NCBI GenBank assembly: GCA_028274465.1
Contig: CM051457.1
Location: 27,191,313 to 27,255,312 of the forward strand
Reading direction: 5' to 3'
Source of the DNA: Plantago ovata
Taxonomy: Eukaryota; Streptophyta; Magnoliopsida; Lamiales; Plantaginaceae
DNA: 64,000 nucleotides
Shown here: piece after piece, positions 35,329-47,106 of the stretch
How positions within the stretch are numbered: the stretch's first letter is position 1
How the letters are laid out: the number at the start of each line of letters is the position of its first letter
The notes under the pieces: generated by a model
The model's database searches: none
Seen by the model: the letters and a program-made list of their open reading frames with translations, nothing else
What the model was told of the DNA's origin: nothing
Translations under genes and position numbers: made by a program

Positions 35329-36972
35329 TGTTGTATTTTGGCCTTTTTATCTAAGCGTCGAGATTTCTTTATAAACGCTTGTGATATTTGTCGATGTTGG
35401 ATGAGTAAATACATACTCGTGATGTTATTCTTTTGGACCAAAATGGTGTGTTTTAGAGTATACAAGTGACAACCGAAACAACTAGAGTCGAATCGAAAGA
35501 GTAAAATAAAATGGTTAAATCGAATGAATAGTTATAAATATTAATTCTAACCCGAATCTCCATATTTCAGATTTAAGTTAGGGAAAACTTTCTATCAGAC
35601 TGCTGATGAACAAAGAGTTTACAAGAGAGCACAAGTACATTAATTCGCTATGTCTTTGATGAAGTTTTGGTATGTTGCTTGTCACAAGTTGCAAAGAGGA
35701 ACATGTGTTTGTCACGTAATATAATTACTACTAACATACAGTAATTGAATTTTTTGGTGACATTCTAACAATAAGTACCATATACGTAACCTCAAATAAT
35801 TGTTCTTAGTATCATGTAACAAAGCTAAAACGGAAGTGGATTAAAGAACATCAATTTCATTTTTGTCATGCTGCTCATGCTACACTCCAACAAATTCGTA
35901 CCGTTCATCACGAGTATGTTCTGGGATAGCTGTTTCTTTCCACTTTATGATATACATTGGAAGAAAAAAAAGAAAAAAATTCGCAGAACAAACACAAAGT
36001 CCACGACTCCACGTTATGCAGAAAATAGAAATGACAAATAAAAATAACGAGACCCATACATGATCCATGCATCTTCCATGCTTGCTATATAAATAACATA
36101 TGAGGCCCCAAAGTTAAGAGATTATGCAATGTGATGTGACTGATGTCGTTTCCAAAATTGCAAAACGATGCAATGTTTCAAAACTTATATATGCATGCGA
36201 TGCAACACTAGCGTGTGTGTTGATGTTTTTGTAAATTTTAACTCATTAGCTGTTTGGTTTTCTAATAGTTATGTGCATCACGAATTGTCTTCATAAATCA
36301 ATTCACTCTAACATAGTGTTATTAAATGTGGTGGACACCAAACTAGATATACATCAATTTCTATTCATGTCTAAACTTTGAAAAAAACGAACCTAAAGTC
36401 AAGATGGAGTTTGAACTTTGAATGGTGAGTTCGATCTCAAACTCGGCACATACGTGAAAGGTTTTGAAAATTGAAAGAATGTAGGGATTTTTAGTTTGAT
36501 CCAATCGCGCTGCGTCGATTCGTATTGAAACGGACGAATATGACGTCCTCCAAGCATGGTTGGCTTAGAAACGGAAGAGAAATCATGTTCTTGGTGAATT
36601 GAACAACAACAGAATAAATTAGAGAGAGAGAGAAAGGACAGACAGAGAACTTCAGGGAAGTCATCATCTTATTTCATAAAAGTGTAAATGATGGATCGTG
36701 CCCTGCGGGATATATAGAGTAGTAAATTAACAATTGTACGCTAACTAAAACTTTAAAGTAATAGAAATTTAAAATAAATACGCGCCTTAATCTCCAAGGA
36801 ATCTGTCAGAAACCACATACTTACCTATATTAGATGCTTCGTGCTATTGTATTTGTTGACCCACGAACTAACCACGACTTGGCGGCCCGTGCATTGTGGA
36901 ATCCCAAACATAATATCCACGGAATAAAAGTACCTAACATAACTAATTCAAATGAATTTTATCGAGTTACAT
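35329..36972. other. No gene recognised
   Basis: 3' flank of the AN1 gene, then AT-rich spacer. A good TATATAAATA motif at about 36086 on the plus strand is not followed by a recognisable gene. A short GA microsatellite lies near 36621-36634. Confidence 0.45.
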
Positions 36973-36975
36973 TAA

Positions 36976-37908
36976 GGCCTTGCATGGTTTGGGTAATTCC
37001 AATGGAAAAGAAAAGAAATTGGACTTAATTTTCCTTTTCTCATGTTTGTTTTAAAGGAAATTCAATGGGAAATAAAACTGAAACTGGAAAATTTGGAAAT
37101 GGAAGTAAAATGGAAACGGAATGCTAAAACCTGGGAGCTATTTTTGTCCAATTGTTTTAATATTTCGGAAACATAAGAGATATGTTTTAAATATTTATTT
37201 GTTCAAATTAATTAATTTTTTCAATTTAACGACAATTATTGTGTATTATATAATTTACGGTTCGTAAAAAATTGGGGAGAGTTCAGTTTTTTTCTTCAAA
37301 ACGTTAGAAGAGATAAAATGTTAATAAAATTATATTACAAAAGTAAGTGAAGTATAATTTCATAATTTAGTTTTATTATATAACTATCTTATACTATAAT
37401 TTGAGAATAATTTGTGGTCAAAGTTGATCAAACTTTTTACTTATTAGAAACTTAGTATTATAATGGAGAAATTACAATTAATGTGATATTACTTTTCAAT
37501 CGGCAACATTTTTGTAAGAAATAATTTATATTTAAAATAAATTATAAAGTTCGGGTTATATATATGCAAAGAAAAATATAAATGTATATACATTTGTGCT
37601 AAAATTAAAGTTCGGTTTATACATGCCAAAATCTATAAGGTTGAGGGACATTTTAATTTTTAACCCTAAAGAGTATATAGAGTTGTTGGACTTGTTTTTG
37701 TATGGTGAAATTTTGTATACTAAAAAAAGAAGCTTTTCTAAGTATTAATTTTTTTTTCAAATAAACAATAATTGCCAATTTTCCTGGAAAGATGCCGAAC
37801 AAGAGGGAAATAAGGAAAATATTGATTTTCCCCCAAGATTTTTCAAATGATTTTGATTTTCCTTCATTTTCTTTTTTTTTTCTTTGAAATTACTCAAAAT
37901 ACAAGGCC
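36976..37908. mobile_element. PIF/Harbinger-like non-autonomous element, 933 bp, TSD TAA
   Basis: The left end is GGCCTTGCATGGTTTGGGTA; the right end in reverse is GGCCTTGTATTTTGAGTAAT. TAA flanks both sides (36973-36975 and 37909-37911). The subterminal sequence is A/G-rich on the left and T/C-rich on the right. A decayed Stowaway-like segment (about 37285-37490, with GTGGTCAAAGTTGATCAA) lies inside. No transposase. Confidence 0.75.
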
Positions 37909-37911
37909 TAA

Positions 37912-38259
37912 GTCTTTCTCTCGACTCGTTAAATAAACAAGGAATAATTATAAATTGGGCTGTGCTATTTATTTAACCGAGCTGAGTACTTAAAGATTCA
38001 AGTACCCTTTAAATCGTTGAGTTAAAACTTGGAAAAGTAAGGAGTAAATCACATATCAATGCACACTTGGGCCCTTAGACGTAATTTTCCACACTACTCT
38101 CCTTTATCCATTGGTGGAAACTTGAAACTTGAAAGATACAACATCACAGTCACATTATTAATAATACTACACATCATTAACAAGAAAGCCCCAATCTTCG
38201 ACGTTATTACTAAAAAAATCATCAATCATTAGATTAAAGAAATAAATTTCCCAACGTAC
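37912..38259. other. Upstream region of the CREG-like gene
   Basis: Intergenic spacer; no other gene recognised. It ends at the TATA box at 38260. Confidence 0.5.
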
Positions 38260-38267
38260 TATAAATA
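38260..38267 (+). promoter_or_regulatory. TATA box of the CREG-like gene
   Basis: TATAAATA lies 94 bp before the ATG at 38354, implying a leader of about 60 bases. Confidence 0.65.
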
Positions 38268-38353
38268 TGACTAGTGGGTCTACTACAGACTCTACACCAA
38301 GTCTCCTCATCTTAGTCATTATTATCACAATCGAGGAAAAAGAAATCTTGAAC

Positions 38354-40876
38354 ATGAAAGGGTTCTTTTGCTATTCTCTTTTAGTATCTGTTTTTCTTCT
38401 CGGAGTACAGTCACGGCCGTTGCTGACGCAACTACCGGCCAGCAGGCCGAAGCCTGACGACGCGGCGGCGTTTGCTAGGTGGCTGGTTTCTCAGAGTTCT
38501 TGGGGTGTTCTCAAGTAAAATATATAATTACCCTTTTGACTTCTCTTGTCTTGATCCATTTCTTTTACATATTAGTCCTGTGACTGTTGTGAAATTACAT
38601 GTTAAACATTTAAGCTTTTTTTTTTTTTTTTTAGTTCTGACTTGGTTTGTTTGATCTTGCAGCACTATTTCAAGTGATTGGGGTGGTGCTCCATTTGGGT
38701 ATATATGCTTTTCTTTTTCCTCTATGTTTATTGATTTCACTTATGTTTGTAGTCACTATGTTGTTTTGATGTCCTTGCACATTTACATTGTTTTTGGATG
38801 ATTGATACTATATTCATTCTATCTAACTAAGATATCAATTCAGACAATTCTAAGTTTACAATTGAGTGAGAAGATAGTCTATATGTGCTATGCCTAATTG
38901 GTCATATTTGGATTGGCATACAACATTTTAATGTGTTTGCAGTCTGTCCGAGATTCGTGTTGAACACATGTGTTTTGTGTACGTATTAAAGCTATGAGTT
39001 TGATTTTTGACGTGTCTTTGCATGTTTACTATTGGTGCTCAACACGCAAATAAGACTTTTATGGACATATATTGTATACTTATTGTCAATGACTATTTGT
39101 CTCGCTCAACCTTTTGATGTGTCTTTGCACGTTTTCGATTGTTGGAGTACTACACGTAATCAAGATGTTGCGAACATATTAAAGTGATTACTGTCAGCGG
39201 TAATGAATGTAGCTGCATTTTGATATGTCTTTGCACGTTTTTTTATTGGTGTATAATAAATTAATAATACATAAATCATGGTGTTATGAACATATAAAAC
39301 ACTTGTTGTTAATGGCGATGAAGGTAGTTACGTAAATCACATAAAATCGTAGTGTTATGGAGTTATTAAACCACTTGTTGTCAAATAAGAGTAGCTGAAG
39401 AATAAGTCTTTTGGATCAGTGTGGTTGTTGTCTTGTTGAAACTTTGATCACATTGATGATGCCTAGAAGAGTTATTTATGAGTTTATTTTGGAAATTTCA
39501 ATTTGTTGTTTAGTGTCTAAAATTTGTGATTGTATAGCCAGTGTAAACCTGTTTTGATTGTGTTGTATGCTGGAACTAAGACTTGACACTATTGCACTTG
39601 ATTTGGCAACATAAAATGAGATGTAAGAAGAAAGCTTGCTTAAGTCAGAAAAATCAAAGGAAAGACGCTTCTTGTTGATTTTACTTCAATAATATCTAAG
39701 TAGAGCAACTTACATGGCATGAGTTCTTTTAAATTACATTTCTTCAATTTGTTTGGCATTTATGTAAAAATTTATAAACGCTAATCTTACCTACAATAAG
39801 CCCTCATTTGGCTTTCTTTAAATTTGTTCTTAGTTTGCTTTCTCTATTCTGATTGTCTTAATTTTGATAAATGCAGGAATGTGGTTTCGTTTAGTGATGG
39901 ATTACCTGGAAAGGGTAAAGGTATCCCTTACTTCTACCTCACAACACTCGATCCAACAGCAAGTAATGCTCTAAAGGACCAGAGATCTTCCTTCACAATA
40001 AGCGAGTATAACCTTGGAACTTGTGGCAAAGCAGATCCTGAGAACCCCACTTGTGCAAAAATTACACTCGTAGGAAAGGTGGTTCTCTAGTTTAGTGCAA
40101 TGACTTCCTAGCTTACCGATTTTTTATTAACTCAACATTCATAGCACTTTCTTGTACTGTTTGTCATGCATTGTATTTAAATCTGAAAAAACTGTAGGCT
40201 TAGAATATACCTTCTCTCTGGAAAAAAATAAGAGGCTCATTTCGTGAACTGTACTGAAAGAAAAATGCATATGATTGTGTATGTTGATACACAATCTTGA
40301 TAGTCGTACTGTTTGTTGTCTTTCTGTTTTCTCTAAGCATGGGTTGTCATACTATGTGGATTTGCAGTTAAAATTTCTTGATGCAACTGCAGAGGAAGCT
40401 GATTTTGCTCGAACTGCTTTGTTCACAAAGCACCCTGAGATGAAAGGTAAACGGATGAATCTGCTAACAATCTCCATCTGGTTTATCCGTTCATTTGATT
40501 AATCTAAATTCCGCATTGCTCTCAAACTTTGGCAGGATGGCCTAAAGGTCACAATTTCCAGGTATACACATTGGAAATCAAGAACATATTCATGATCAAC
40601 TGGTTTGGTGGTCCTAAGCCTCTCACGGTGGATCAGTACTTGAAAGCCAAAATGTGAGTAGGGAGGCAGCAATAGCCTGTTGTCTGTTGTTAACTATAAC
40701 GAGTACAATCTTGTCTTACAAGTTACAACAGATGTAATAATCATCAAAATTATGGAATAAAATGATATATGGTTCTTCATTGTTCAGTGTTACTTTCTTT
40801 CGATCTGATCCTGTTTACTGTGACTTGTGTTTTCAACAGGAGCAAGCTCACACTCGTTGAAGACTCAAGTTCTTGA
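38354..40876 (+). CDS. Secreted CREG-like protein (PNP-oxidase-like split-barrel)
   Basis: Exons 38354-38514, 38663-38698, 39877-40078, 40368-40446, 40536-40653 and 40840-40876 join to 210 codons. A signal peptide is evident (MKGFFCYSLLVSVFLLG, cleavage probably near VQS-RP). The body matches the CREG family: AAFARWLVSQSSWGVL, NVVSFSDG, PYFYLTTLDPTA, the LGTCGKADPENPTC segment, and KGHNFQVYTLEIKNIFMINW with FGGPK near the end. CREG proteins have the FMN-binding split-barrel fold but are generally not oxidases; they are secreted or endolysosomal glycoproteins. The Arabidopsis relative I recall is At2g04690. The last intron uses a GT overlapping ATG-TGA: without splicing, translation would stop after KAKM, 11 codons shorter, so either form is nearly full length. 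Intron 2 (1.18 kb) holds degenerate repeats. Confidence 0.9.
38765..39390. repeat. Degenerate tandem repeats in CREG intron 2
   Basis: A motif like TTGATGTGTCTTTGCACGTT recurs near 38766, 39009, 39114 and 39220. It is followed each time by an ATTGGTG-like and ACGAACATATTAAA-like block, then ACTTGTTGTCAATG. Period about 105-120 bp, strongly diverged. Confidence 0.6.
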
Positions 40877-41517
40877 TCATGATCCTTCACCTCCGATAAC
40901 AATCCGTCGATATCTTGTAAATAACAACACACTCCACTGATTGATTGGTGAAAATAACAGTCCCAAGTGTATGTATGCAACTCTGTATAGTTGGTGTATT
41001 ACTCTGCAGTTCAGTCTCATAAACTCACTGATCTGTGTGATTTGTCTTCATCACAAATTGGCTATACAATTATGTAAAATGACTCTTATTTATGAATTGA
41101 AAAAAATGTAACTGTATGTCTTCTGTAAATATATGTATACTCTATTTATATACAGTAGATCTTACTTCTGTAAATGTATGTATGAGAATGTTAGACCGAG
41201 AACTGAAGCAATAATTTGTGACGGTGGTAGTATTCGCTTTGACGGCTAATCGGATCTTTCAGTTTTACATTCACAAGGCTCGAGAGAAAGTTCTGTCATT
41301 GAAGAAACTTTTGGGCATTTCATTAAGGCAGAGAACTAAATAATGGTAGTTCGTGAACTCGAAAATAATAATTCTAGATTTAGTTTCGTTTGCACGCTCG
41401 GAACGCAAAAGAATCTCTATTATACAGTACGTCTGTTCTGTTAACTGTTAGTTATCTGAGCTCAAGATGTCTGTAGCTCAAATGGGCTGATTCTTCATCA
41501 TCATCAAGACCCCAACA
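40877..41517. other. CREG 3' flank and CFM2 upstream region
   Basis: Short intergenic space between two same-strand genes. The CREG 3'UTR probably ends around 41090-41130. No other gene seen; the CFM2 promoter should lie here but no convincing TATA box was found. Confidence 0.5.
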
Positions 41518-44500
41518 ATGGCAGTTTCAATTTCCCTCTGCAATTGCCAGACCCACTTGTCATTTCTTCTTCCCAAACCCCTCCTAAACCCCTTCACCCC
41601 ACTCCAAAACTGTCACTCCCACTTCAAACCCTCCCACCGCCGCAAAACCACCACCTCCGCCTCCCCCTCCACGGCGGAAACCGACCCCATACCGAAATCC
41701 TCTCTCCAACGCATAGCTGATAAGCTACGCAGCCTCGGTTACATTGAAGAAACCATAAAAACTCAATCTTTCCAAGAAAACACCAACAACACTGAACAAC
41801 AACCTTCAGTTTCATCATCTCCTGGAGAAATATTTGTCCCATTGAGAACCCATTTACCCAAACACCGGGTCGGCCACACTCTCGACCCGAGCTGGAGCAA
41901 GCCTGAGAACCCGGTTCCGGAACCAGGCTCTTCTAAAACTATACATAAGGAGGAGGAAGAGAAGGTTAGGAAGAGGAAGGATGAGGCCCCGAGCTTAGCG
42001 GAGCTTACGGTGCCCAGAGAGGAGCTGAGGAGGTTGAGGAGTATGGGGTTGGCCTTGAAGAAGAAGTTTAAGGTAGGAAAGGCCGGGATTACCGAAGGGA
42101 TTGTGAACGGGATACACGAGCGGTGGCGAAATACGGAGGTGGTGAGGATTGCCTGTGATGATGTTTGTAGGATGAATATGAAGAGGACTCATGATTTATT
42201 GGAGGTTAGTTGATTAGATAGATGTGTTGTTTATGGTGCATACATTGTGGATTGATATTTGTTGTTTTCACATTGTAGGATTTCGCTTAAATGCTGCTAA
42301 GTTTTGTATTTATGTTTGTTTGGTTAGGTTCTAGGCATTCTGAGTATATTTATGTTTGAGAAAAGTGTAGAATTTTGCAGACATGGTACATTGTGGTTTT
42401 ATATCGTTTGGTTTTGGATATCTATTCGATTGGTAGATTCTAGCCTTGTAGGTATTCAGACTGTTCATGTTGGAGAATTGTGTATGTTGTGTAATTTGCT
42501 GGATGAACATGAAGAGGACTTGTGGTTTTTTGGAGGTTATTTGTGTTGTGCAGGACCTAACGTAAATGGTACAATGTGGATTCAGTTTCGGGTGTATTCG
42601 TTGGTTAGGTTCTTGCCTTGTTGGAATTGAGTCTGTTGATGTTTGAGAAAAGCGTTGAATCAGTTTTCAAGTAAGTATATTTGAAGAAACATTGCGGATT
42701 GATGAAATTGTGGATAGGGTGTAATTTGTATTCATGATAATACTTGCCCTTTGGTTTCTCAGGTAGATTATTTATAGCAGTTGAGAGTGCTTATATAGGC
42801 TTTCTCTTGTTTTTTGCGTCAGAAATTTAGTATCTCACTTGTTTATATTTACCCTGACACTGAAATAGTGCATTTTTAAGCTTAAGCAAGTAGCCTACTT
42901 CCAATATTTTGTGCTATCTGGAGCAATAGAAGTCGAGTTTCAAGTTCATGCAAATCTGATAGACCTTTTGCACCATAGAGGTACACACACACACACCCGC
43001 GGATGTGACACCCTATTTGAGAGCACGTGTTATTTGAGAAAATATTTACTTGTTAGATGTGGATAACCTCTGAAAAGATTATGTATCTCATGCATGTTTG
43101 CAGAGGAAAACGGGAGGCTTAGTTGTTTGGAGATCTGGAAGTAATATCATATTGTACAGAGGACTGAATTACAAGTATCCTTACTTCTTGACCAAGAAAA
43201 ATTTGTCAGATGACTCATTTTCTGTAGAATCTCCTGAATCTGATGTGGATCAAGAAATATCCAATGAGAGGAGTGAACATTCATCAGTCACCAATGCCTT
43301 GGAATCTCCTGCATCAGTGCATAGTACACACAGGTTTCGTGCACCCATAATACAAGGTGTGGGTTTGCCAAATAGAGTGCGTTTCCAGCTTCCGGGTGAA
43401 GCTCAACTTGCTGAAGAAGCTGATGCTCTGCTTGAAGGTCTTGGCCCCCGTTTTACTGATTGGTGGAGTTATGATCCTTTGCCTGTTGATGCTGATCTTT
43501 TGCCAGCAGTTGTTACTGGATACAGAAGGCCGTACCGTCTTCTTCCATATGGAGTGAGACCCACCCTAACAAATGACGAGATGACTACATTAAGGAGACT
43601 AAGCCGGCCTTTACCATGCCATTTTGCTTTAGGTTAGTTGTTATATGCTAAAGTTAAGATAAAATTATAAACTTGTTAAAGAAAGTTGAACTTTCCGTAA
43701 CGTGTTTAACGTTCCGTCTTTGTGTTCTACAGGCAGAAATAGGAAACTTCAAGGGTTAGCTGCTGCTATTGTTAAGCTTTGGGAAAAATGTGAAATTGCA
43801 AAAATTGCAGTCAAGCGGGGAGTTCAGAACACAAACAGTGAATTGATGGCTGAAGAGCTAAAGGTTTGTGATTAATAACCCCCGTATTAATGCATCCTAT
43901 ATACTCATGTTATCAGACTAGGTAAGATGTATTAGCAGCAGTCTATTATCCAGATGCCCTAATGAATGAAAGTGAACTCTTGTAGTGGCTGACTGGAGGG
44001 TCTTTACTTTCAAGGGACAATGAGTTTATTGTTTTTTACCGAGGAAAGGATTTCTTACCAACTGCAGTCTCTTCAGCTATCGAAGAGCGGAGGAAACATG
44101 TGATGGATGCAGTAAAAAACAAACCTGCAATGGAAGAACATACTACTGAAGCTGAAGGTATGGACGAAAGGAAGTTGAAGCCTGCAGAGGCTGCGATGGA
44201 GAGAGCAAGCACCAAGCTATCAATGGTACCTATTGATGAATACCCATACTTATCCGAATCTTTGTAAGCTATTTGATAATGTAAATATTTTTTGAAAGGC
44301 AGGCTTTAGAGGAGCATGCCCCTGCAGAGAAGCTCGTAGCTGATTTACAAAAGGATGAGATTTGCCAACCAGGTGAAATGACTAAAGAGGGTATAACTGA
44401 AGAAGAAAGGCATATGCTGAGAAGAGTGGGTCTAAGAATGAATCCATTTTTACTTCTGGGTTAGTGTTTTATCACGTAATAACGTAAATTTTTAGCTTGT

Positions 44501-47106
44501 TGTGGCCATTATTAATGTCTTGTTACTATTTTCTTGCAAAATTCACACTTTCACAGGACGTCGAGGAGTTTTTGATGGAACTGTTGAGAACATGCATTTG
44601 CACTGGAAATATAGGGAACTGGTTAAGGTATGTGTCGGAAGAAGAAGCATTGAAGAGATTCATGGAATTGCAAGCACTTTAGAGGCTGAAAGTGGTGGCA
44701 TATTAGTAGCAGTTGAGCCAGTCAGTAAAGGTTATGTAATCATCGTGTATCGTGGGAAAAATTATAAACGTCCTGCCTCTTTGAGGCCTCAATCTCTTCC
44801 GAGCAAAAGGGAGGCAATGAAACTCTCAAAAGAGGCTCAGCGCCGTGAGGTATGGTTTTGCATCCTTCATACTGAGTGTCATAACTCTCATAAGTATAGC
44901 AATTGTATCTGTGATACAAACCATATGGGAATTCTATAGTTTGACGAAAATACACATCCTCAAATTGGTCTCTCCGAAGTCAAATTCAGGAATACTGGCC
45001 TTAATGAAACTTCAATACCTATTTCATATTTCTGCACATTTTATTAACTTCCTTTTGCTACTGAATCTTGCATCATAAAATTCCTTGTCTTTGTCCATTT
45101 CCCACTATTCTTTTTTCTCAACTTCTTTGCATATATACTACATGTGCTAAAGCTCGACAGCTACTTGATGTAGGCAGTATCTTATTGCATGTTTCTCATC
45201 TGGTGCAGTCCTTGAAACTACATGTGCTAAAGCTCGACAGCAATATTGATAATTTGAAGCCTAAGATGGTAAGTTACATCTGGATTGAGAACTGCCAGCT
45301 ACTTTCTCTCTGAGTTAAATGTTTTGGTTATTTTGAGTTATATCTTGTTCCAGGCGAAAGAAGAGCTTGCAAGGGATATGCCGTTGACAAAGGATATGGA
45401 AGTTGGACTTGTGAGTATCCTTTTTTGGTTGAATGACCATTGGTTTTTCTCTTATGTAAATTTGACCATCAAGTCGATCAACCAGGTCAATGAGCAGGAA
45501 ATAAATGAAAACGATTCGGAAGAGGAATTATTCTGTGAAGATCCTCAAAGTGATGAGCCGTTGTACTTTGAAGATCATGTTGGTGATGATCCCTTGTACT
45601 TTAAAGATCATGCCAGTGAGGTATGAAGTGCATATGCTTTTTCATTTTTCTATGGTTTATATAGACGTTCTCTGAGTCTTCTGCCTTCTGTAAGATAAAA
45701 ATGTGTGGAAAAGTTCACTCGTGTTCTCATATCATTTCATATCATGGTTGAAGAATAGCGAAAGCATTGGAGCTGATGTATCTTCCACTGACCCAAACGA
45801 CCACATGAACACTTCAGAAGCTGCCATAGAAATAATTGAGCAGGACAAACTTGGAGATGTCTCTACACCTTTTGATGCTAAACGCAAGTATTTGTTCGAA
45901 ATTTCACCAGAAGAGCTTCAACCGAAATCAGTTGTTAAAGCAAGCAAAGATTCTCTAACTCGAAATCAGCAAAGATTAAACTTTGAACTTCCATACAATC
46001 GCCAGGTAAGTTCCGTTTATCATCTTTCTTCAGTGAATAAATCGTTACGTGGATAGTTTCTGAACTTCTGCATGTTATCTGGAATTTTAGCCACAAGATG
46101 AAACGAGTTCCTCAGAAGCTGGTTACCAGAAGACTAAATTAGATACTCCAGTTCGAAAATCTATGGCTGAGAAACCAGCGGTGGTGCCTCCTAGAGGTTC
46201 AAAGCTTTCAAACAAAGAGAGACTACTCTTACGAAAGCAGGCCCTCATGATGAGACATAAACCTGTGCTAGCTGTAGGTATGCTGATATATTCTTTCGAC
46301 TTAATTTTGCTTTGCTTCATATCTTAAAACGTTGTTAGTGTCTGTTTGCAAAAAAATCGTATTATTGTGATGTATCAAATGAAGTAGAATCAAGTAAGAG
46401 TGCCTTTTTCAAATAGTTATAAGCTGGAGATTACCAGAAGAAGGTTTTCGAAAAACTTTTTTTTCTTTCCTTAGTGATTCGGCATTTCTGCTACAAATGA
46501 GCTACAGTGTTCTTAAACTCTATTGCAAACATCCTCTGAGTTTTGCTTTGCTTTACTCTATCTTTCGTTGTGCTTATTCTATTTTAGGAATTCAGAGCGA
46601 AGAGTGGCAGTCGATTACTCTTCCTCTTTATTGACCCTCTTTTTAACCACATGTATCGAACTCAATTAGGTAAAAGCAACATTGTTAGTGGCGTCGCTAA
46701 AGCAATAAAGACGCACTTTGAGAAACATCCTCTAGCCATAGTGAGTATCAAAGGCAGAGCCAAGGGGACATCGATCCAGGAAGTGATCTACAATCTAGAG
46801 GTTTGCATTCCTGAAACCGTCCCAACTCTATAAAACTGATTCATATATATTCCAACGTTTTGACCTTTCATATTCTTGTTTTTTCAGCAAGCAACCAATT
46901 CGGTTCTTGTTTCTCAAGAAACCAACAAAGTCATACTGTACAGAGGTTGGGGATCAGAAGCCAAGACCGGCCAAGGTAGAAATAACAGTGTTAGTAGCGA
47001 AATAGCAGCTCGACCAGCCATATCCCCTGAACTAATAGCAGCCATTAGACTCGAGTGTGGATTAAATGCAGACAGTGATAAACATGATGCATCAGAACTA
47101 CTATAG
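41518..47106 (+). CDS. CFM2: Four-CRM-domain chloroplast intron splicing factor
   Basis: Thirteen exons: 41518-42204, 43104-43632, 43733-43863, 43986-44225, 44303-44459, 44557-44849, 45209-45268, 45354-45410, 45486-45620, 45754-46005, 46091-46277, 46670-46800 and 46888-47106. They join to 1025 codons with all phases consistent; Arabidopsis CFM2 is of similar size. CFM2 promotes splicing of group I and II introns in chloroplast RNAs. The N-terminus is a Ser/Thr/Pro-rich transit peptide. Four CRM domains are seen at about 160-257 (GKAG loop, [10 protein letters not shown]), 384-474 (FYRGKDFLP), 560-654 ([18 protein letters not shown]) and 886-978 ([18 protein letters not shown]). The domain 3-4 linker is acidic and repetitive ([16 protein letters not shown]). 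Intron 8 (45411-45485, 75 nt) is in frame without stops and could be retained. Four domains, not three, favours CFM2 over CFM3. Confidence 0.93.
45137..45242 (+). repeat. Partial echo of CFM2 exon 7 in the preceding intron
   Basis: CTACATGTGCTAAAGCTCGA plus CAGC occurs at about 45139-45162 inside intron 6 and again inside exon 7 at about 45219-45242. Only this short segment is duplicated; the intronic copy is followed by TACTTGATGTAG rather than by coding sequence. Confidence 0.8.

Noticed and set aside
35880..36068. 62-codon minus-strand frame with a signal-like N-terminus
   Set aside because: Few cysteines, no match to the peptide family at 48626 or 63286, and the only good TATA box nearby is on the other strand.
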